Position numbers and translations under genes: made by a program
Part shown: positions 17,282-26,469 of the stretch, in pieces
How positions within the stretch are numbered: the first letter of the stretch is position 1
Layout: every line of letters begins with the position of its first letter
From: Candidatus Saccharimonadota bacterium
GTDB lineage: Bacteria; Patescibacteriota; Saccharimonadia; Saccharimonadales; Saccharimonadaceae
Direction of reading: 5' to 3'
NCBI GenBank assembly: GCA_017512095.1
Contig: JAFWHC010000003.1
Span: 1-64,000, forward strand
DNA length: 64,000 bases
The notes under the pieces: model-generated
What the model was told of the DNA's origin: nothing
The model's input: the letters and a program-made list of their open reading frames with translations, nothing else
Databases searched by the model: none

Positions 17282-19893
17282 AGAAAAAAGGCCCACTCAT
17301 CGCTATCGTTGCTCTCCTTGCTATCTTCGCTGGTCTAATTTTTCTTGCTCAAAGCGTCATGCCTTTCGCAATTGTCAACCGATTAATTGAAGAATATAAT
17401 ACTGCCGGCATCACATCAGTATTGCGCGCCGATAACATTCTAGACACACAACTTTCTACGCAAAAGGATTCAATCTTTGGGCTTAGCTCTTACCAATGGG
17501 ACAGTTTAACCGAGAATAATATTCTCCCACTCGACTATGGCGGCGGTACTATCCTCGCCTACAAGGTTCATCCGTCTCTCGACAATGAATGGAAAGTCGT
17601 CCACGGCACTACGCCAGCAAGCCCTAGTGTCACCGATATTCTAAATCAGTATTCTAACAATTATTCCGGTTTCACATTCGGCAGAATGTCGCTCGTTACA
17701 ATCGAGGAGGCCATGCAGGACGGTAATTTTAAAAACCCTTACACCACCGCCTCGAAAACTTGGCGCGGCGGCAATGCCGGATGGTATGATACCGGAGCCA
17801 CTCTTCTGGAGTCAATTCGTGGCTTCGAGCGCAGTCGCTACTGGTATACCAACACGCACAACTTGAGTAGTACTCTAGCGCGCAGCACAAAAGTACTTGG
17901 GTATAGAAACAGTCTAACCACTACGGCCTGGAATGTTGTAACTGGCAGGCGTACGCTAAATCAATGGTTGCGCGATTCCATGGCCGGCACAAAAGTAGGC
18001 CGCGTTCTTAATATTCAAAACTCTGGCAATTCCTTCGATCGGTCTTTCACGGAGAACAATCTAAAACTTAACGCGGCGGCATTAGCAAGTGGGGCGGCTT
18101 CTTTGGCCAACTTCACATGCACTGGTCTACAAATGGTCAACAAGGCTCAAAACCTCATCGCTAGCATTCAGAATATGCAATTTACGAATTTAGCATCTGG
18201 TTACATGGAATCTGTCCAGAAAGTTCAAATTGGCGAAAGCGATGGACGCGCCATGAGCAGCTATAACGACGGTTTAGTATTAAATGATGATTCTGGGAAA
18301 AACGGCATGTCGTCTGCTGGCATGGCGGCTCTCATGTCCGGAGAAGTAATCGATGATCAGTCCGAAAGTATCCAGCGCATCAACCCAGAAAACGCAATGG
18401 CAAATCTCAGCCATAATAGCTCTGGCAATGTTATCTCAAACATGCTATACGGTGCCGCTACAGGTATTTCTGATATTATGTCTGCCATCACAACGTGCAA
18501 TACCGTTGCCTCCGGTCTGAGCATCTTAAGCACAGCTATCACTGTTGCAGTCGGCGTTGCTACCGCAGGAATTGGTTCGATTGTCTCGCTCGCAATCAGT
18601 TCCATCGTTGGCGCAATTCTACAAGCCGCTGCCGGACCGTTGGTTGACCAGTTGTCTAGGGCTATTCTTGACTGGATATGGGATAACTTCGCCGCTACCG
18701 TTGCTCAAAACGTCGCTACGGAATGGCTAGGCGAAGATCTCGCTAATGCCCTTATATCAGGCGGAGATTTACTTCTTGGCGCCGGGCATCAGATCGGTAG
18801 TGGCACTCCCGCAAGCAAAGCCGAGGTCATCTTATATCGCCAAGCTCAAGATCGCGTTATCGCCGAAGAGGCCGAATATCAGCGTTCAATTCGCTCTCCA
18901 TTTGACACAACGTCTCAATACACTTTCCTTGGATCAATGGTTTATAGCTTGATTCCGCTTGCTACCACGTCTGGTGCGGGAACCATTATTAAAAATATTA
19001 GCTCTATCATGACCGGTTCCATGTCGAAGATTCTCCCAACGGCTTCTGCGGTGGCTGAAACTAATCTCGTGAGTGGTTTTGGTACTTGCCCAGCATTAGA
19101 AAGTATCGGTGCCGCTTGTGATAAATTCGGCAGACCATATATTATTTCCGATCGCAGTGCCATAGATGGAATTACTATGGACGAAGCTATCAGAGTTACG
19201 TATAACAAAGGCGGCATTACGAGTATGACGCCAGACGCTAACGGCACCTTCACCGTTGTCCCTAATTCTAATGCCGAACGTTTCCTTAAATACTGTAGCG
19301 AGCGTGCTTCAAACTTTGGCGCAGCAGATGCCAGTATAATCGAGGACATTACGAACACGGAGCGCGCGAGCCAATGGTGGCGCAAAATTCCACTAATCGG
19401 TAGTTTAGTTGGCGAAATCGTAGATTTTGCAAAGGGTGTATTTGGCAACGAACAGCAAGTTGCATGGGCTACCGGCGCTTATTGTGTTAACTCCGAAGAA
19501 AATTCGTGTTTTTGGGAGTCTGAAGCAAAATATTATCAAGCATTCTTTGAAGACCAGCGCATTCTTGAAAACGCCGACAAAATCGAAAAAAGTGCCGGTG
19601 CTCTGGCTCTTGAAAAATATCACGAAAGCCATCCCCTCGACCAATCATTTGAAGGTGTCCTCGCCCGCTACTCTGGCATGACTAAGGACGACGTCATCGC
19701 AACGCTAGATTATATCGACGCCCTGGACTATATCGCTAATTATCATCCCGAAACTCGCCTTGCGTTTGGCGAGCAAACCGAAGACGATAAAATCTTCTTC
19801 GAGATCACAGAAGACGAATTTAATAAATTCATCGCTACTGAACCAAAATATATCATCTACGACACTTTAAGAAACAAAACAGTTCTAGTATAA
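17107..19893 (+). CDS. Giant membrane-anchored surface protein B, paralogue of A
   Basis: A 928-residue paralogue of protein A, colinear with it: EVRALEGDSFVSSVTGE, membrane helix (about 63-82), TWRGGNAGWYD, a long hydrophobic stretch (about 440-530), ATEWLGEDLANALISGGD, IRSPFDTTSQYTFLGSM, the two-cysteine loop GTCPALESIGAACDKFGRPY and the ending EDQRILENADK, ARYSGMTKDDVI, LDYIANYHPETR. The homologous start EVRAL lies about 26 residues after the ATG at 17107; a second ATG at 17146 is also possible. It begins 175 nt inside gene A. Codon use is less C-ending than in A, so the two have drifted apart. Function unknown. Confidence 0.7.
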   Translation: MPEQVLRNAEQSSMDSSRDSRNNGAVEEVRALEGDSFVSSVTGEKPIKFQKGSVKGGLKKKGPLIAIVALLAIFAGLIFLAQSVMPFAIVNRLIEEYNTAGITSVLRADNILDTQLSTQKDSIFGLSSYQWDSLTENNILPLDYGGGTILAYKVHPSLDNEWKVVHGTTPASPSVTDILNQYSNNYSGFTFGRMSLVTIEEAMQDGNFKNPYTTASKTWRGGNAGWYDTGATLLESIRGFERSRYWYTNTHNLSSTLARSTKVLGYRNSLTTTAWNVVTGRRTLNQWLRDSMAGTKVGRVLNIQNSGNSFDRSFTENNLKLNAAALASGAASLANFTCTGLQMVNKAQNLIASIQNMQFTNLASGYMESVQKVQIGESDGRAMSSYNDGLVLNDDSGKNGMSSAGMAALMSGEVIDDQSESIQRINPENAMANLSHNSSGNVISNMLYGAATGISDIMSAITTCNTVASGLSILSTAITVAVGVATAGIGSIVSLAISSIVGAILQAAAGPLVDQLSRAILDWIWDNFAATVAQNVATEWLGEDLANALISGGDLLLGAGHQIGSGTPASKAEVILYRQAQDRVIAEEAEYQRSIRSPFDTTSQYTFLGSMVYSLIPLATTSGAGTIIKNISSIMTGSMSKILPTASAVAETNLVSGFGTCPALESIGAACDKFGRPYIISDRSAIDGITMDEAIRVTYNKGGITSMTPDANGTFTVVPNSNAERFLKYCSERASNFGAADASIIEDITNTERASQWWRKIPLIGSLVGEIVDFAKGVFGNEQQVAWATGAYCVNSEENSCFWESEAKYYQAFFEDQRILENADKIEKSAGALALEKYHESHPLDQSFEGVLARYSGMTKDDVIATLDYIDALDYIANYHPETRLAFGEQTEDDKIFFEITEDEFNKFIATEPKYIIYDTLRNKTVLV

Positions 19894-19894
19894 T
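19889..19894 (+). promoter_or_regulatory. -10 box of the P-type ATPase gene
   Basis: TATAAT overlapping the stop codon of giant protein B and ending 6 nt before ATG 19901; leaderless type. Confidence 0.65.
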
Positions 19895-19900
19895 ATAGTT

Positions 19901-22426
19901 ATGCTTTATTATAACCACTCTGTTAAAGACAGTCTTATTGACCAGCGCGTGGACAGCGAAACGGGCCTCACTAGCAAAGAAGTCAAAAAACGTCGTGCAA
20001 GATACGGCGAGAACTCTCTCGACATCAAAACTACTCCCCTCTGGCAAAAACTCCTCGAGCCTTTTGCTGATCTGTTCATGATTATCCTCGTCATTGCCCT
20101 GGTGTTGTCAATTCTACAACAATCCTGGACTGAAGTCGCTGTAATCGCTCTTGATATCGTGCTGGACGTCGCCGTCTTTTATATTCAACGATTCTCGACC
20201 GAGCGCGTTCTTAACTCACTTAAAGAAAAAACCGTTCAAAAAATCACCGCCATCCGCAACGGGGCCGAAGTTGAGCTGGACGCCTCTGAACTCGTCCCGG
20301 GCGATATTGTCGTCCTCCACGAAGGCGACCGTATTCCTGCTGACGGACGCATCATTTCCGAATCCGGGCTCCTCACCAACGAATCGATGCTCACCGGTGA
20401 GTCTGAAGCCATCGCAAAAGACGCAAAAGCAATTTCCGGCCGGAAAAAAGTTTACGAACAGCGCAACATGGTCTTCGCCGGCTCCTTCGTTATCACTGGT
20501 GCTTCTAAATTTGTCGTCACCGCTACTGGCAACGACACTGAATACGGCAAAATCGCCTCTCTCGCTTCAAATTCCGCCGCGACCTCACCGATCCAAGAAA
20601 AAATCAATAAACTCGTCGTTAAAATCGCCGCCGTCATTCTCGCCGTCGCCGTGGTCGTCCTCATCGTCCAGCTTATCGACGGCATTCCGTTTTATAGCGC
20701 CATCGAATTCACATTGGCAATGATTGTCTCCGCGGTGCCTGAAGACTTGCCAATCGTCACTGCGATTATTCTGGCTATTGGCGCTGTTCGTCTCGCCAAG
20801 AAAAAAGCCCTCATTAAAGAACTGCGCGCCATTCAAAGCATCGGCATCGTCACAACCATCGCTAGCGACAAGACCGGCACCCTGACCGAAAACAAACTCT
20901 CCGTTAAAGATGTCTGGAATCCCGAGGCTAAAAAGACGCTCAAAAACAATGAAAACTATCTCGCGGTAATCGCCGGCAGCGCCATTCCGCAAGAATCTGC
21001 CACCGACCCGCTCGACCTCGCCATCTGGCAATATGTCAAGAACGAAGCGCCTTATCTCGCAGGCATCAAACCGCTTAAAACTTATGCCTTCGACCAAGAC
21101 CTAAAAACCTCGGGCAATCTCTTTGAGGATAAACGCGGCAATCTAAAACTCGTTATTAAGGGCGCGCCAGAGACTATTTTCGCTAAGTGCACTGGGCTTA
21201 CGAAAAAAGACCGTGAAGCTGCCGAAACTCGCCTTGAATCGTTTTCTAATCAGGGCTATAAAGTTATTGCTCTCGCCTCGACCAAAGTAGATCACGAAAT
21301 CAACGAGCTGGGTAGGCTCACCAAAAACGACGTCTTCAAGTTTGAAGGTTTAATTGCAATCGCTGACACGGTTCGCGCCGGAGTTGTTGATGCCGTTGAA
21401 GCTGCCGCGACCGCCGGCGTCAAAGTAAAAATGGTCACCGGCGACCACGCACAAACCGCCTTCGCGATTGGTCGTGAACTCGGCCTTTGCGCAGATTTTT
21501 CTGAAGTTCTCGATTGTTCGAAACTTGGTGAACTCCCCGACTCCGACCTCGAGGATCGCGTCAAAAACGCCAGCATTTTTGCGCGTGTTACTCCCGAAGA
21601 TAAGTTCCGCATTCTAAACGCCATCAAAAAATCCGAAGTCGTTGCTATGACCGGCGATGGTGTTAACGATGTCCCCGCCCTCACTAATGCGCACGTCGGT
21701 ATCGCGATGGGCGATTCACCGAGCATTGTCCAGGACGCTGGCGACATCGTTCTCCTCGACAACAACTTCGCCAACATCGTCTCCGCCATGAAGGAAGGCC
21801 GCGTTATTCTCGCCAATATTCGCCGCATGCTTATCTACCTTCTCGCAACCAACGCCGGCGAAGTTCTTGCCACTCTCGGCGCACTTTTCATCTCCGGTTC
21901 TCAACTCCTTCTGCCTATCCAAATTCTCTGGATTAACATGGTGACAGACTCGCTCATGGTTATTCCGATTGGGCTTGAGCCGCCAGAACATGCCTTCATG
22001 TCGCAAAAACCCGAAGCCAAAGACGCTCCTATCCTTTCGAAAATTCTCGTCCACCGCATGATTATCTGCGCCATCACCATGGCGGCCGTTGGCCTCGGTA
22101 CATACTATTTTGCGCTCGCCAGGTTCTCTCACGATGAAGCCAACACGCTCGCCTTCACAGCTATGGTTGTTATTCAATGGTCGAATGCTTTCTGCGTCCG
22201 AGGCACCTACGAATCCGCCTTCAAACGTCTCAAGGTTAAAAATATCCTCTTTATTCTCGCCCTTATCCTCGCCGTAACGCTCCAGGCTCTCGTCCTCTTT
22301 GGCCCGTTATCGATTTTTGCTAAAACCGTTCCTGTCGACCCGCTCGCCCTGGGCATAACGGCTTTAATTGCTTTTGTCGTGCCGATAGCCATAACCGAAT
22401 TACACAAAAAACTTGCCAAAAAGTAA
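19901..22426 (+). CDS. P2-type cation-transporting ATPase, probably Ca2+
   Basis: An 841-residue P-type ATPase. The actuator motif TGES lies in MLTGESEAIAKD. The phosphorylated aspartate is in SDKTGTLTE near residue 324, with KGAPE in the N domain and MTGDGVNDVPAL in the hinge. In helix M4 PEDLP keeps the ion-binding glutamate of the PEGLP motif, and M6 shows NMVTD, the N-x-x-T-D set used for Ca2+ in SERCA-like pumps. An N-terminal cation-ATPase domain (LIDQRVDSETGLTSKEV) is present. It should export a divalent cation across the cell membrane. A Mg2+ or Mn2+ role cannot be excluded. It has its own leaderless promoter. Confidence 0.9.
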   Translation: MLYYNHSVKDSLIDQRVDSETGLTSKEVKKRRARYGENSLDIKTTPLWQKLLEPFADLFMIILVIALVLSILQQSWTEVAVIALDIVLDVAVFYIQRFSTERVLNSLKEKTVQKITAIRNGAEVELDASELVPGDIVVLHEGDRIPADGRIISESGLLTNESMLTGESEAIAKDAKAISGRKKVYEQRNMVFAGSFVITGASKFVVTATGNDTEYGKIASLASNSAATSPIQEKINKLVVKIAAVILAVAVVVLIVQLIDGIPFYSAIEFTLAMIVSAVPEDLPIVTAIILAIGAVRLAKKKALIKELRAIQSIGIVTTIASDKTGTLTENKLSVKDVWNPEAKKTLKNNENYLAVIAGSAIPQESATDPLDLAIWQYVKNEAPYLAGIKPLKTYAFDQDLKTSGNLFEDKRGNLKLVIKGAPETIFAKCTGLTKKDREAAETRLESFSNQGYKVIALASTKVDHEINELGRLTKNDVFKFEGLIAIADTVRAGVVDAVEAAATAGVKVKMVTGDHAQTAFAIGRELGLCADFSEVLDCSKLGELPDSDLEDRVKNASIFARVTPEDKFRILNAIKKSEVVAMTGDGVNDVPALTNAHVGIAMGDSPSIVQDAGDIVLLDNNFANIVSAMKEGRVILANIRRMLIYLLATNAGEVLATLGALFISGSQLLLPIQILWINMVTDSLMVIPIGLEPPEHAFMSQKPEAKDAPILSKILVHRMIICAITMAAVGLGTYYFALARFSHDEANTLAFTAMVVIQWSNAFCVRGTYESAFKRLKVKNILFILALILAVTLQALVLFGPLSIFAKTVPVDPLALGITALIAFVVPIAITELHKKLAKK

Positions 22427-22435
22427 AGCATATAT

Positions 22436-22441
22436 TATAAT
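22436..22441 (+). promoter_or_regulatory. -10 box of the secreted protein gene
   Basis: TATAAT followed by a leader of about 25 nt with SD TTGAGGA (22462-22468) before ATG 22473. Confidence 0.6.
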
Positions 22442-22472
22442 AGTCCTTAATAATAAGGTTATTGAGGAATTT

Positions 22473-23306
22473 ATGCTTAAAAACTTCATTTCTGGCTTTT
22501 TCGCTCTCACTATGCTCGCGGCAATCGTCCCCGTTCAGCCGGTTAGCGCGAACGGATCGGCTGCACCAATCGTCATTGATAACGTGCTCGATTTATGTCA
22601 AAACTTATTAAACCACGGCGACTGGCTCGATGACTCTGGCACGTGCGATGCTTTTACATCCACTCAGACTGCGGCGACGATTGTCCGTCTCATTTACATT
22701 CGCGACGACATCATTTTGAAAAACCTTAACCTGACTTTCTTGCGTCCAAACTCACCGTTTATCATTCGCGACGGCGGACGCCTTACGATTGATGGTGGGC
22801 ACTATACTTCTCCAAACTGCGTTGTCTGGATTCAATATGACAACAACAGCACGCCGGGATATTACGTCCCTACCACCACGATTCAAATCAACTCTGGCGT
22901 TTTCGAAGCGACCGTAGAAACTATGTATAGTGCTGAAGCGCCATCTCCAGTCTGCGTCTCTTCACGTTATCCTTTGACTGCTGCCGAGACCGCAAGCGTA
23001 ATCAATAATTATTTACCAACCGGCCGCCGCTTTGTCGACGTCGCGCCCAGGCTCCGCACGTTGCAAAATTCCAACGCAGTATCAAACGAGATTCCTTCAG
23101 ATGATGGCTTTGCTCATACCGATAAGGTAGAAGAGAACAGAGAAACAATAAAATATCTCAAAACCACTATGGTTGCCGTTGTTGGTGATGAGGGTCAGGG
23201 TGGAGAAGAACCCGTCTCAGAAGAGCCAGAAACTCCAGAGCCCGCCAAGACAGAAGAACCAACCGTCATCATTCCAAAAGCACCCAATACTGCTATTGCG
23301 CGTTAA
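22473..23306 (+). CDS. Secreted beta-rich protein with PKAPNT tail
   Basis: A 277-residue exported protein of unknown function. The start at 22473 gives a clean signal peptide (MLKNFISGFFALTMLAA to QPVSA) preceded by an SD; an earlier in-frame start at 22413 lies in promoter sequence and is rejected. Short strand-like repeats such as GGRLTIDGGHYTS and TTIQINSGVFEATVET resemble a small right-handed beta-helix (residues 85-150). An acidic Pro/Glu linker leads to the C-terminal IIPKAPNTAIAR, nearly identical to the end of the cutinase-VWA protein. No C-terminal membrane helix follows, so any surface attachment by this tail is unexplained. Confidence 0.72.
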   Translation: MLKNFISGFFALTMLAAIVPVQPVSANGSAAPIVIDNVLDLCQNLLNHGDWLDDSGTCDAFTSTQTAATIVRLIYIRDDIILKNLNLTFLRPNSPFIIRDGGRLTIDGGHYTSPNCVVWIQYDNNSTPGYYVPTTTIQINSGVFEATVETMYSAEAPSPVCVSSRYPLTAAETASVINNYLPTGRRFVDVAPRLRTLQNSNAVSNEIPSDDGFAHTDKVEENRETIKYLKTTMVAVVGDEGQGGEEPVSEEPETPEPAKTEEPTVIIPKAPNTAIAR

Positions 23307-23314
23307 CCTGCATA

Positions 23315-23346
23315 GTAAATTTTACAACAGTAAAAATTACATTTTT
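23315..23346 (+). terminator. Terminator after the secreted protein gene
   Basis: GTAAATTTTAC-aaca-GTAAAAATTAC (10 of 11 pairs), then ATTTTT. Confidence 0.7.
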
Positions 23347-23371
23347 ATCTCTAAAGCGCTTATATTGCCAG

Positions 23372-23400
23372 TTGACACGCTATATCTAGTGTCTTAAAAT
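23372..23400 (+). promoter_or_regulatory. Consensus promoter of nrdDG
   Basis: TTGACA (23372-23377), a 17-nt spacer, TAAAAT (23395-23400). The two NrdR boxes cover its spacer and its start site. A leader of about 85 nt with the strong SD AAGGAGGT (23475-23482) follows. Confidence 0.82.
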
Positions 23401-23424
23401 AGTAGCAGACGCTAGATATGGTGT
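23377..23424 (+). promoter_or_regulatory. Tandem NrdR boxes over the nrdD promoter
   Basis: ACGCTATATCTAGTGT (23377-23392) matches the NrdR consensus ACACWATATMTMGTGT at 15 of 16 positions. ACGCTAGATATGGTGT (23409-23424) matches at 13 of 16. The boxes start 32 bp apart, three helix turns, the known arrangement for cooperative NrdR binding. The first lies between -35 and -10, the second over the start of transcription. This predicts repression by NrdR when dATP is plentiful. No nrdR gene lies in the window. Confidence 0.82.
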
Positions 23425-23493
23425 CTAGCACAAAATCCATTGAAGAATAAATAAACAACAAGTCCATAAAAGTCAAGGAGGTCAATAATTTTT

Positions 23494-25860
23494 ATGTTCA
23501 AAAAAATCATCAAACGCGACGGCAAAATCGTTGATTTTAAAATTCAGAAAATCGAAGAAGCTATCGCAAAGGCCGGCATGGCAACTGGCGAGTTTGACAA
23601 AGAACGCGCCAAAGAGCTCGCCGTTGAGTTTGAATCTACCGCGAAAGAAATGATTAGCTCACGCATCCCGTCGGTCGAGCAAGTCCAAGATGCCGTCGAG
23701 AAGACCCTCAAAAATGCCGGCTTCAAACGCACCGCCCGTGCCTACGCCGACTATCGCCATCGCCGCTCCGACGTTCGAATCTCGAAATCTGATCTCATGA
23801 ACATCTATCGCACGATTGCTATCGCTGACGCCTCTGAGGACTCCGATGTTAAACGCGGCAACGCCAACGTCGATGGCAACTCCGCCATGGGCAAGATGCT
23901 CCAGTTCGGCGCCGAAGGCTCTAAGGTCTTCGCTAAGACCTCACTCATGAAACCGGAATACGCCTACGCCCACGACAACGGCGACATCCACATCCACGAC
24001 CTTGACTTCTACGCGACAGGTACGCTCACCTGCTGCCAAACCGACGTCCTTCGCCTCTTTAAAAATGGCTTCAACACTGGCCATGGTCACCTTCGCACTC
24101 CTCAAAGCATTGGCTCGTACGCTGCACTCGCTGCCATCGTCCTCCAAGCCAATCAAAACGAGCAACACGGCGGCCAGAGCATTCCACATTTTGACTATGC
24201 CATGGCTCCCGGCGTCGACAAAACCTTCCGCAAGTCTCTCCGCCGCAACATTGAAAAATACAACGCCTTCGTCGACAAAAAGAACAAAATCGATGTCCAA
24301 ATTGGCGACTATATTGAATTCGGTGATGACGATAAACTTTCTCGCATGAAAGTTCCTAAAGCCGTCATCAAGGCTTCCGTAGAAGACACAGAAAACCAGA
24401 CTCAACAAGCCATGGAGGGCTTCATTCACAACTTAAACACCATGCACTCTCGCGCTGGCGCCCAGGTTCCGTTCACTTCAATTAACTTCGGCACCGACAC
24501 TTCTCCCGCCGGTCGCCTTGTCTCGAAAATGCTCCTCGAAGCCACGGACAAGGGCCTCGGTAAGGGTGAAACTCCTATCTTCCCGATATCTATCTTTAAG
24601 GTCAAAGAGGGAATCAACTATAACCCCGAAGATCCAAACTACGACCTCTTCAAGCGCAGCATGGAAGTCTCCGCAAAGCGCCTCTTCCCGAACTTCTGCT
24701 TCATCGACGCCCCTTACAATCTCAAATATTACAAGCCGGGCGACTATCGCACTGAGATTGCTACCATGGGCTGCCGCACCCGCGTCTTCGCCTCAGTTTT
24801 CCCAGAGTCTGACGGCATCGTCACTGGCCGCGGTAACCTCAGTTTCACGACCGTCAACCTTGTCCGCCTCGGCATCAAGCATGGCATTGCTACTGGCGAA
24901 CGCGACGAGGCCGACTGGACTGCCTTCTTCGCTGATCTCGACCGCGTTATGGACCTTTGCGAAGGCGAACTTTACGAACGTTTCGAGTTCCAGGCCAACC
25001 AACACGTCCGTAATTTCCCGTTCCTCATGGGCCAAGGCAACTGGTTCGGCTCCGAAAAACTTGGCCCGAACGATACTCTCCGCGACGTCATCAAACACGG
25101 CACCCTCTCTATCGGCTTCATCGGCCTCGCCGAAACCCTCGTTGCCATGACCGGCAAGCATCATGGCGAAGACGAAGATGCACGCGAACTCGGCCTCGAC
25201 ATAATTTCCCACATGCGCGAAAAATGCGACGAATACTCCAAGAAGCACCATCTCAACTATTCTTTGCTTGCGACTCCCGCTGAAGGTCTCGCCGGCCGCT
25301 TCACTAAAATCGACCGCAAGGAATACGGTGTCCTCAAAGGCGTAACCGACCGCGATTATTACACCAACTCCTTCCACGTCCCCGTTTACTACCCAATCTC
25401 CGCCTTTGAGAAAATCGAAATCGAAGCCCCTTATCACGCCCTCTGCAACGCCGGTCACATCAGCTACATCGAGCTTGACGGCGACCCATCACAGAACATC
25501 GACGCTTTCGAAGCAGTTATTCGCAAGATGCACGACTGCGGCATCGGCTATGGCTCCGTCAATCATCCCGTTGACCGTGACCCAGTTTGCGGCTTCTCGG
25601 GCATCATTTCCGGGCACACCTGCCCAAGCTGTGGTCGCGAAGAAGGCGACCAGCCCTTCGAGCGCCTCAGAAGAATCACCGGCTACCTCGTCGGCACCCT
25701 AGATCGCTGGAACGACGGCAAAAAGGCTGAAGAGCGCGACCGTGTCAAGCATAATGTCGACACTGTTCCGTCAAACGTCGACGGGGTGTATAATGTAGAT
25801 GAAAAAGACAAACGCGAAGTTGAAAAACTTTACGCCGAAAAAGCATTAGGAAAAGAATAG
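23494..25860 (+). CDS. nrdD: Anaerobic ribonucleoside-triphosphate reductase
   Basis: A 788-residue class III reductase that makes dNTPs without oxygen. An N-terminal ATP-cone (residues 1-95, KKIIKRDGKIVDFKIQKIEE) gives dATP control. The core follows, with HIHDLDFY and GMG-type segments. The C-terminus carries the four-cysteine zinc site (PVCGFSG and HTCPSCGREEG) and the glycine radical loop RRITGYLVG (glycine near residue 730). It is coupled to nrdG, which starts one base after the stop codon. Its presence argues for an anaerobic habitat. Regulation by NrdR is indicated by two upstream boxes. Confidence 0.97.
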   Translation: MFKKIIKRDGKIVDFKIQKIEEAIAKAGMATGEFDKERAKELAVEFESTAKEMISSRIPSVEQVQDAVEKTLKNAGFKRTARAYADYRHRRSDVRISKSDLMNIYRTIAIADASEDSDVKRGNANVDGNSAMGKMLQFGAEGSKVFAKTSLMKPEYAYAHDNGDIHIHDLDFYATGTLTCCQTDVLRLFKNGFNTGHGHLRTPQSIGSYAALAAIVLQANQNEQHGGQSIPHFDYAMAPGVDKTFRKSLRRNIEKYNAFVDKKNKIDVQIGDYIEFGDDDKLSRMKVPKAVIKASVEDTENQTQQAMEGFIHNLNTMHSRAGAQVPFTSINFGTDTSPAGRLVSKMLLEATDKGLGKGETPIFPISIFKVKEGINYNPEDPNYDLFKRSMEVSAKRLFPNFCFIDAPYNLKYYKPGDYRTEIATMGCRTRVFASVFPESDGIVTGRGNLSFTTVNLVRLGIKHGIATGERDEADWTAFFADLDRVMDLCEGELYERFEFQANQHVRNFPFLMGQGNWFGSEKLGPNDTLRDVIKHGTLSIGFIGLAETLVAMTGKHHGEDEDARELGLDIISHMREKCDEYSKKHHLNYSLLATPAEGLAGRFTKIDRKEYGVLKGVTDRDYYTNSFHVPVYYPISAFEKIEIEAPYHALCNAGHISYIELDGDPSQNIDAFEAVIRKMHDCGIGYGSVNHPVDRDPVCGFSGIISGHTCPSCGREEGDQPFERLRRITGYLVGTLDRWNDGKKAEERDRVKHNVDTVPSNVDGVYNVDEKDKREVEKLYAEKALGKE

Positions 25861-25861
25861 A

Positions 25862-26347
25862 ATGAAAATTAGACTATCTGGGCCTCTTGAACGCGATTCG
25901 ATCGTCAATGGTTATGGCCTCCGTGCCGTCCTCTGGACTCAAGGGTGCCTGACGCACTGCAAGGGTTGTCAAAATCCAGAGACCTGGGATCTTGACGGCG
26001 GCTTCGAGGTCGACACGGAAGAAATCAAAGACCGCCTGAAAAGCTTTAAGGGGCAAGCCGGCATCACCTTTTGCGGCGGCGAACCCTTTCTTCAGCCCGA
26101 GCCGCTCATTGAAATCGCCAAATTTGCGCATGACGAACTCGGTTGGAACGTCTGGAGCTTCTCCGGCTACACCTACGAACAGATCCAGAAAAAGGGCGGC
26201 AAACAGGCCGAGCTACTCGAAAACCTCGACGCACTCATCGATGGCCCGTTTATTCTCGAACAGCGTGATTTGTCTCTCAAATTCCGCGGCTCAAGGAACC
26301 AAAGGCTTCTTCATCTCAAAAACGGCGAAATAACTAAAATAGAATAA
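25862..26347 (+). CDS. nrdG: Anaerobic ribonucleotide reductase activating protein (radical SAM)
   Basis: A 161-residue NrdG that uses a 4Fe-4S cluster and S-adenosylmethionine to install the glycyl radical on NrdD. The cluster cysteines are in CLTHCKGCQNPETW and the SAM-binding GGE motif is in FCGGEPFLQPEPL. DGPFILEQRDLSLKFRGSRNQR near the end is typical of the family. It lies directly behind nrdD in the same operon. Confidence 0.96.
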   Translation: MKIRLSGPLERDSIVNGYGLRAVLWTQGCLTHCKGCQNPETWDLDGGFEVDTEEIKDRLKSFKGQAGITFCGGEPFLQPEPLIEIAKFAHDELGWNVWSFSGYTYEQIQKKGGKQAELLENLDALIDGPFILEQRDLSLKFRGSRNQRLLHLKNGEITKIE

Positions 26348-26349
26348 TG

Positions 26350-26378
26350 TTGACATATTGGCGACAAAGTAGTATAAT
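26350..26378 (+). promoter_or_regulatory. Consensus promoter of the cysteine-rich secreted protein
   Basis: TTGACA (26350-26355), a 17-nt spacer, TATAAT (26373-26378): the best sigma-70 match in the window. Confidence 0.85.
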
Positions 26379-26384
26379 ATAACT

Positions 26385-26469
26385 ATCCTCACCCCAAAGA
26401 GGTTGGTTATACACTTTGCCAACTTGGGGAGAAGTTGGCGCACCTTACGAAATTAGGAGGGAATACGAC
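26385..26469 (+). promoter_or_regulatory. Structured 85-nt leader with competing hairpins
   Basis: GCCAACTT-GGGGAG-AAGTTGGC (26418-26439) is an 8-bp hairpin. Its left arm could instead pair with GTTGG at 26402-26406, and its GGGG loop with CCCC at 26392-26395. These mutually exclusive or pseudoknotted pairings sit just before the SD AGGAGG (26455-26460), as in a cis-acting regulator. No known riboswitch class is recognised. Confidence 0.45.
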
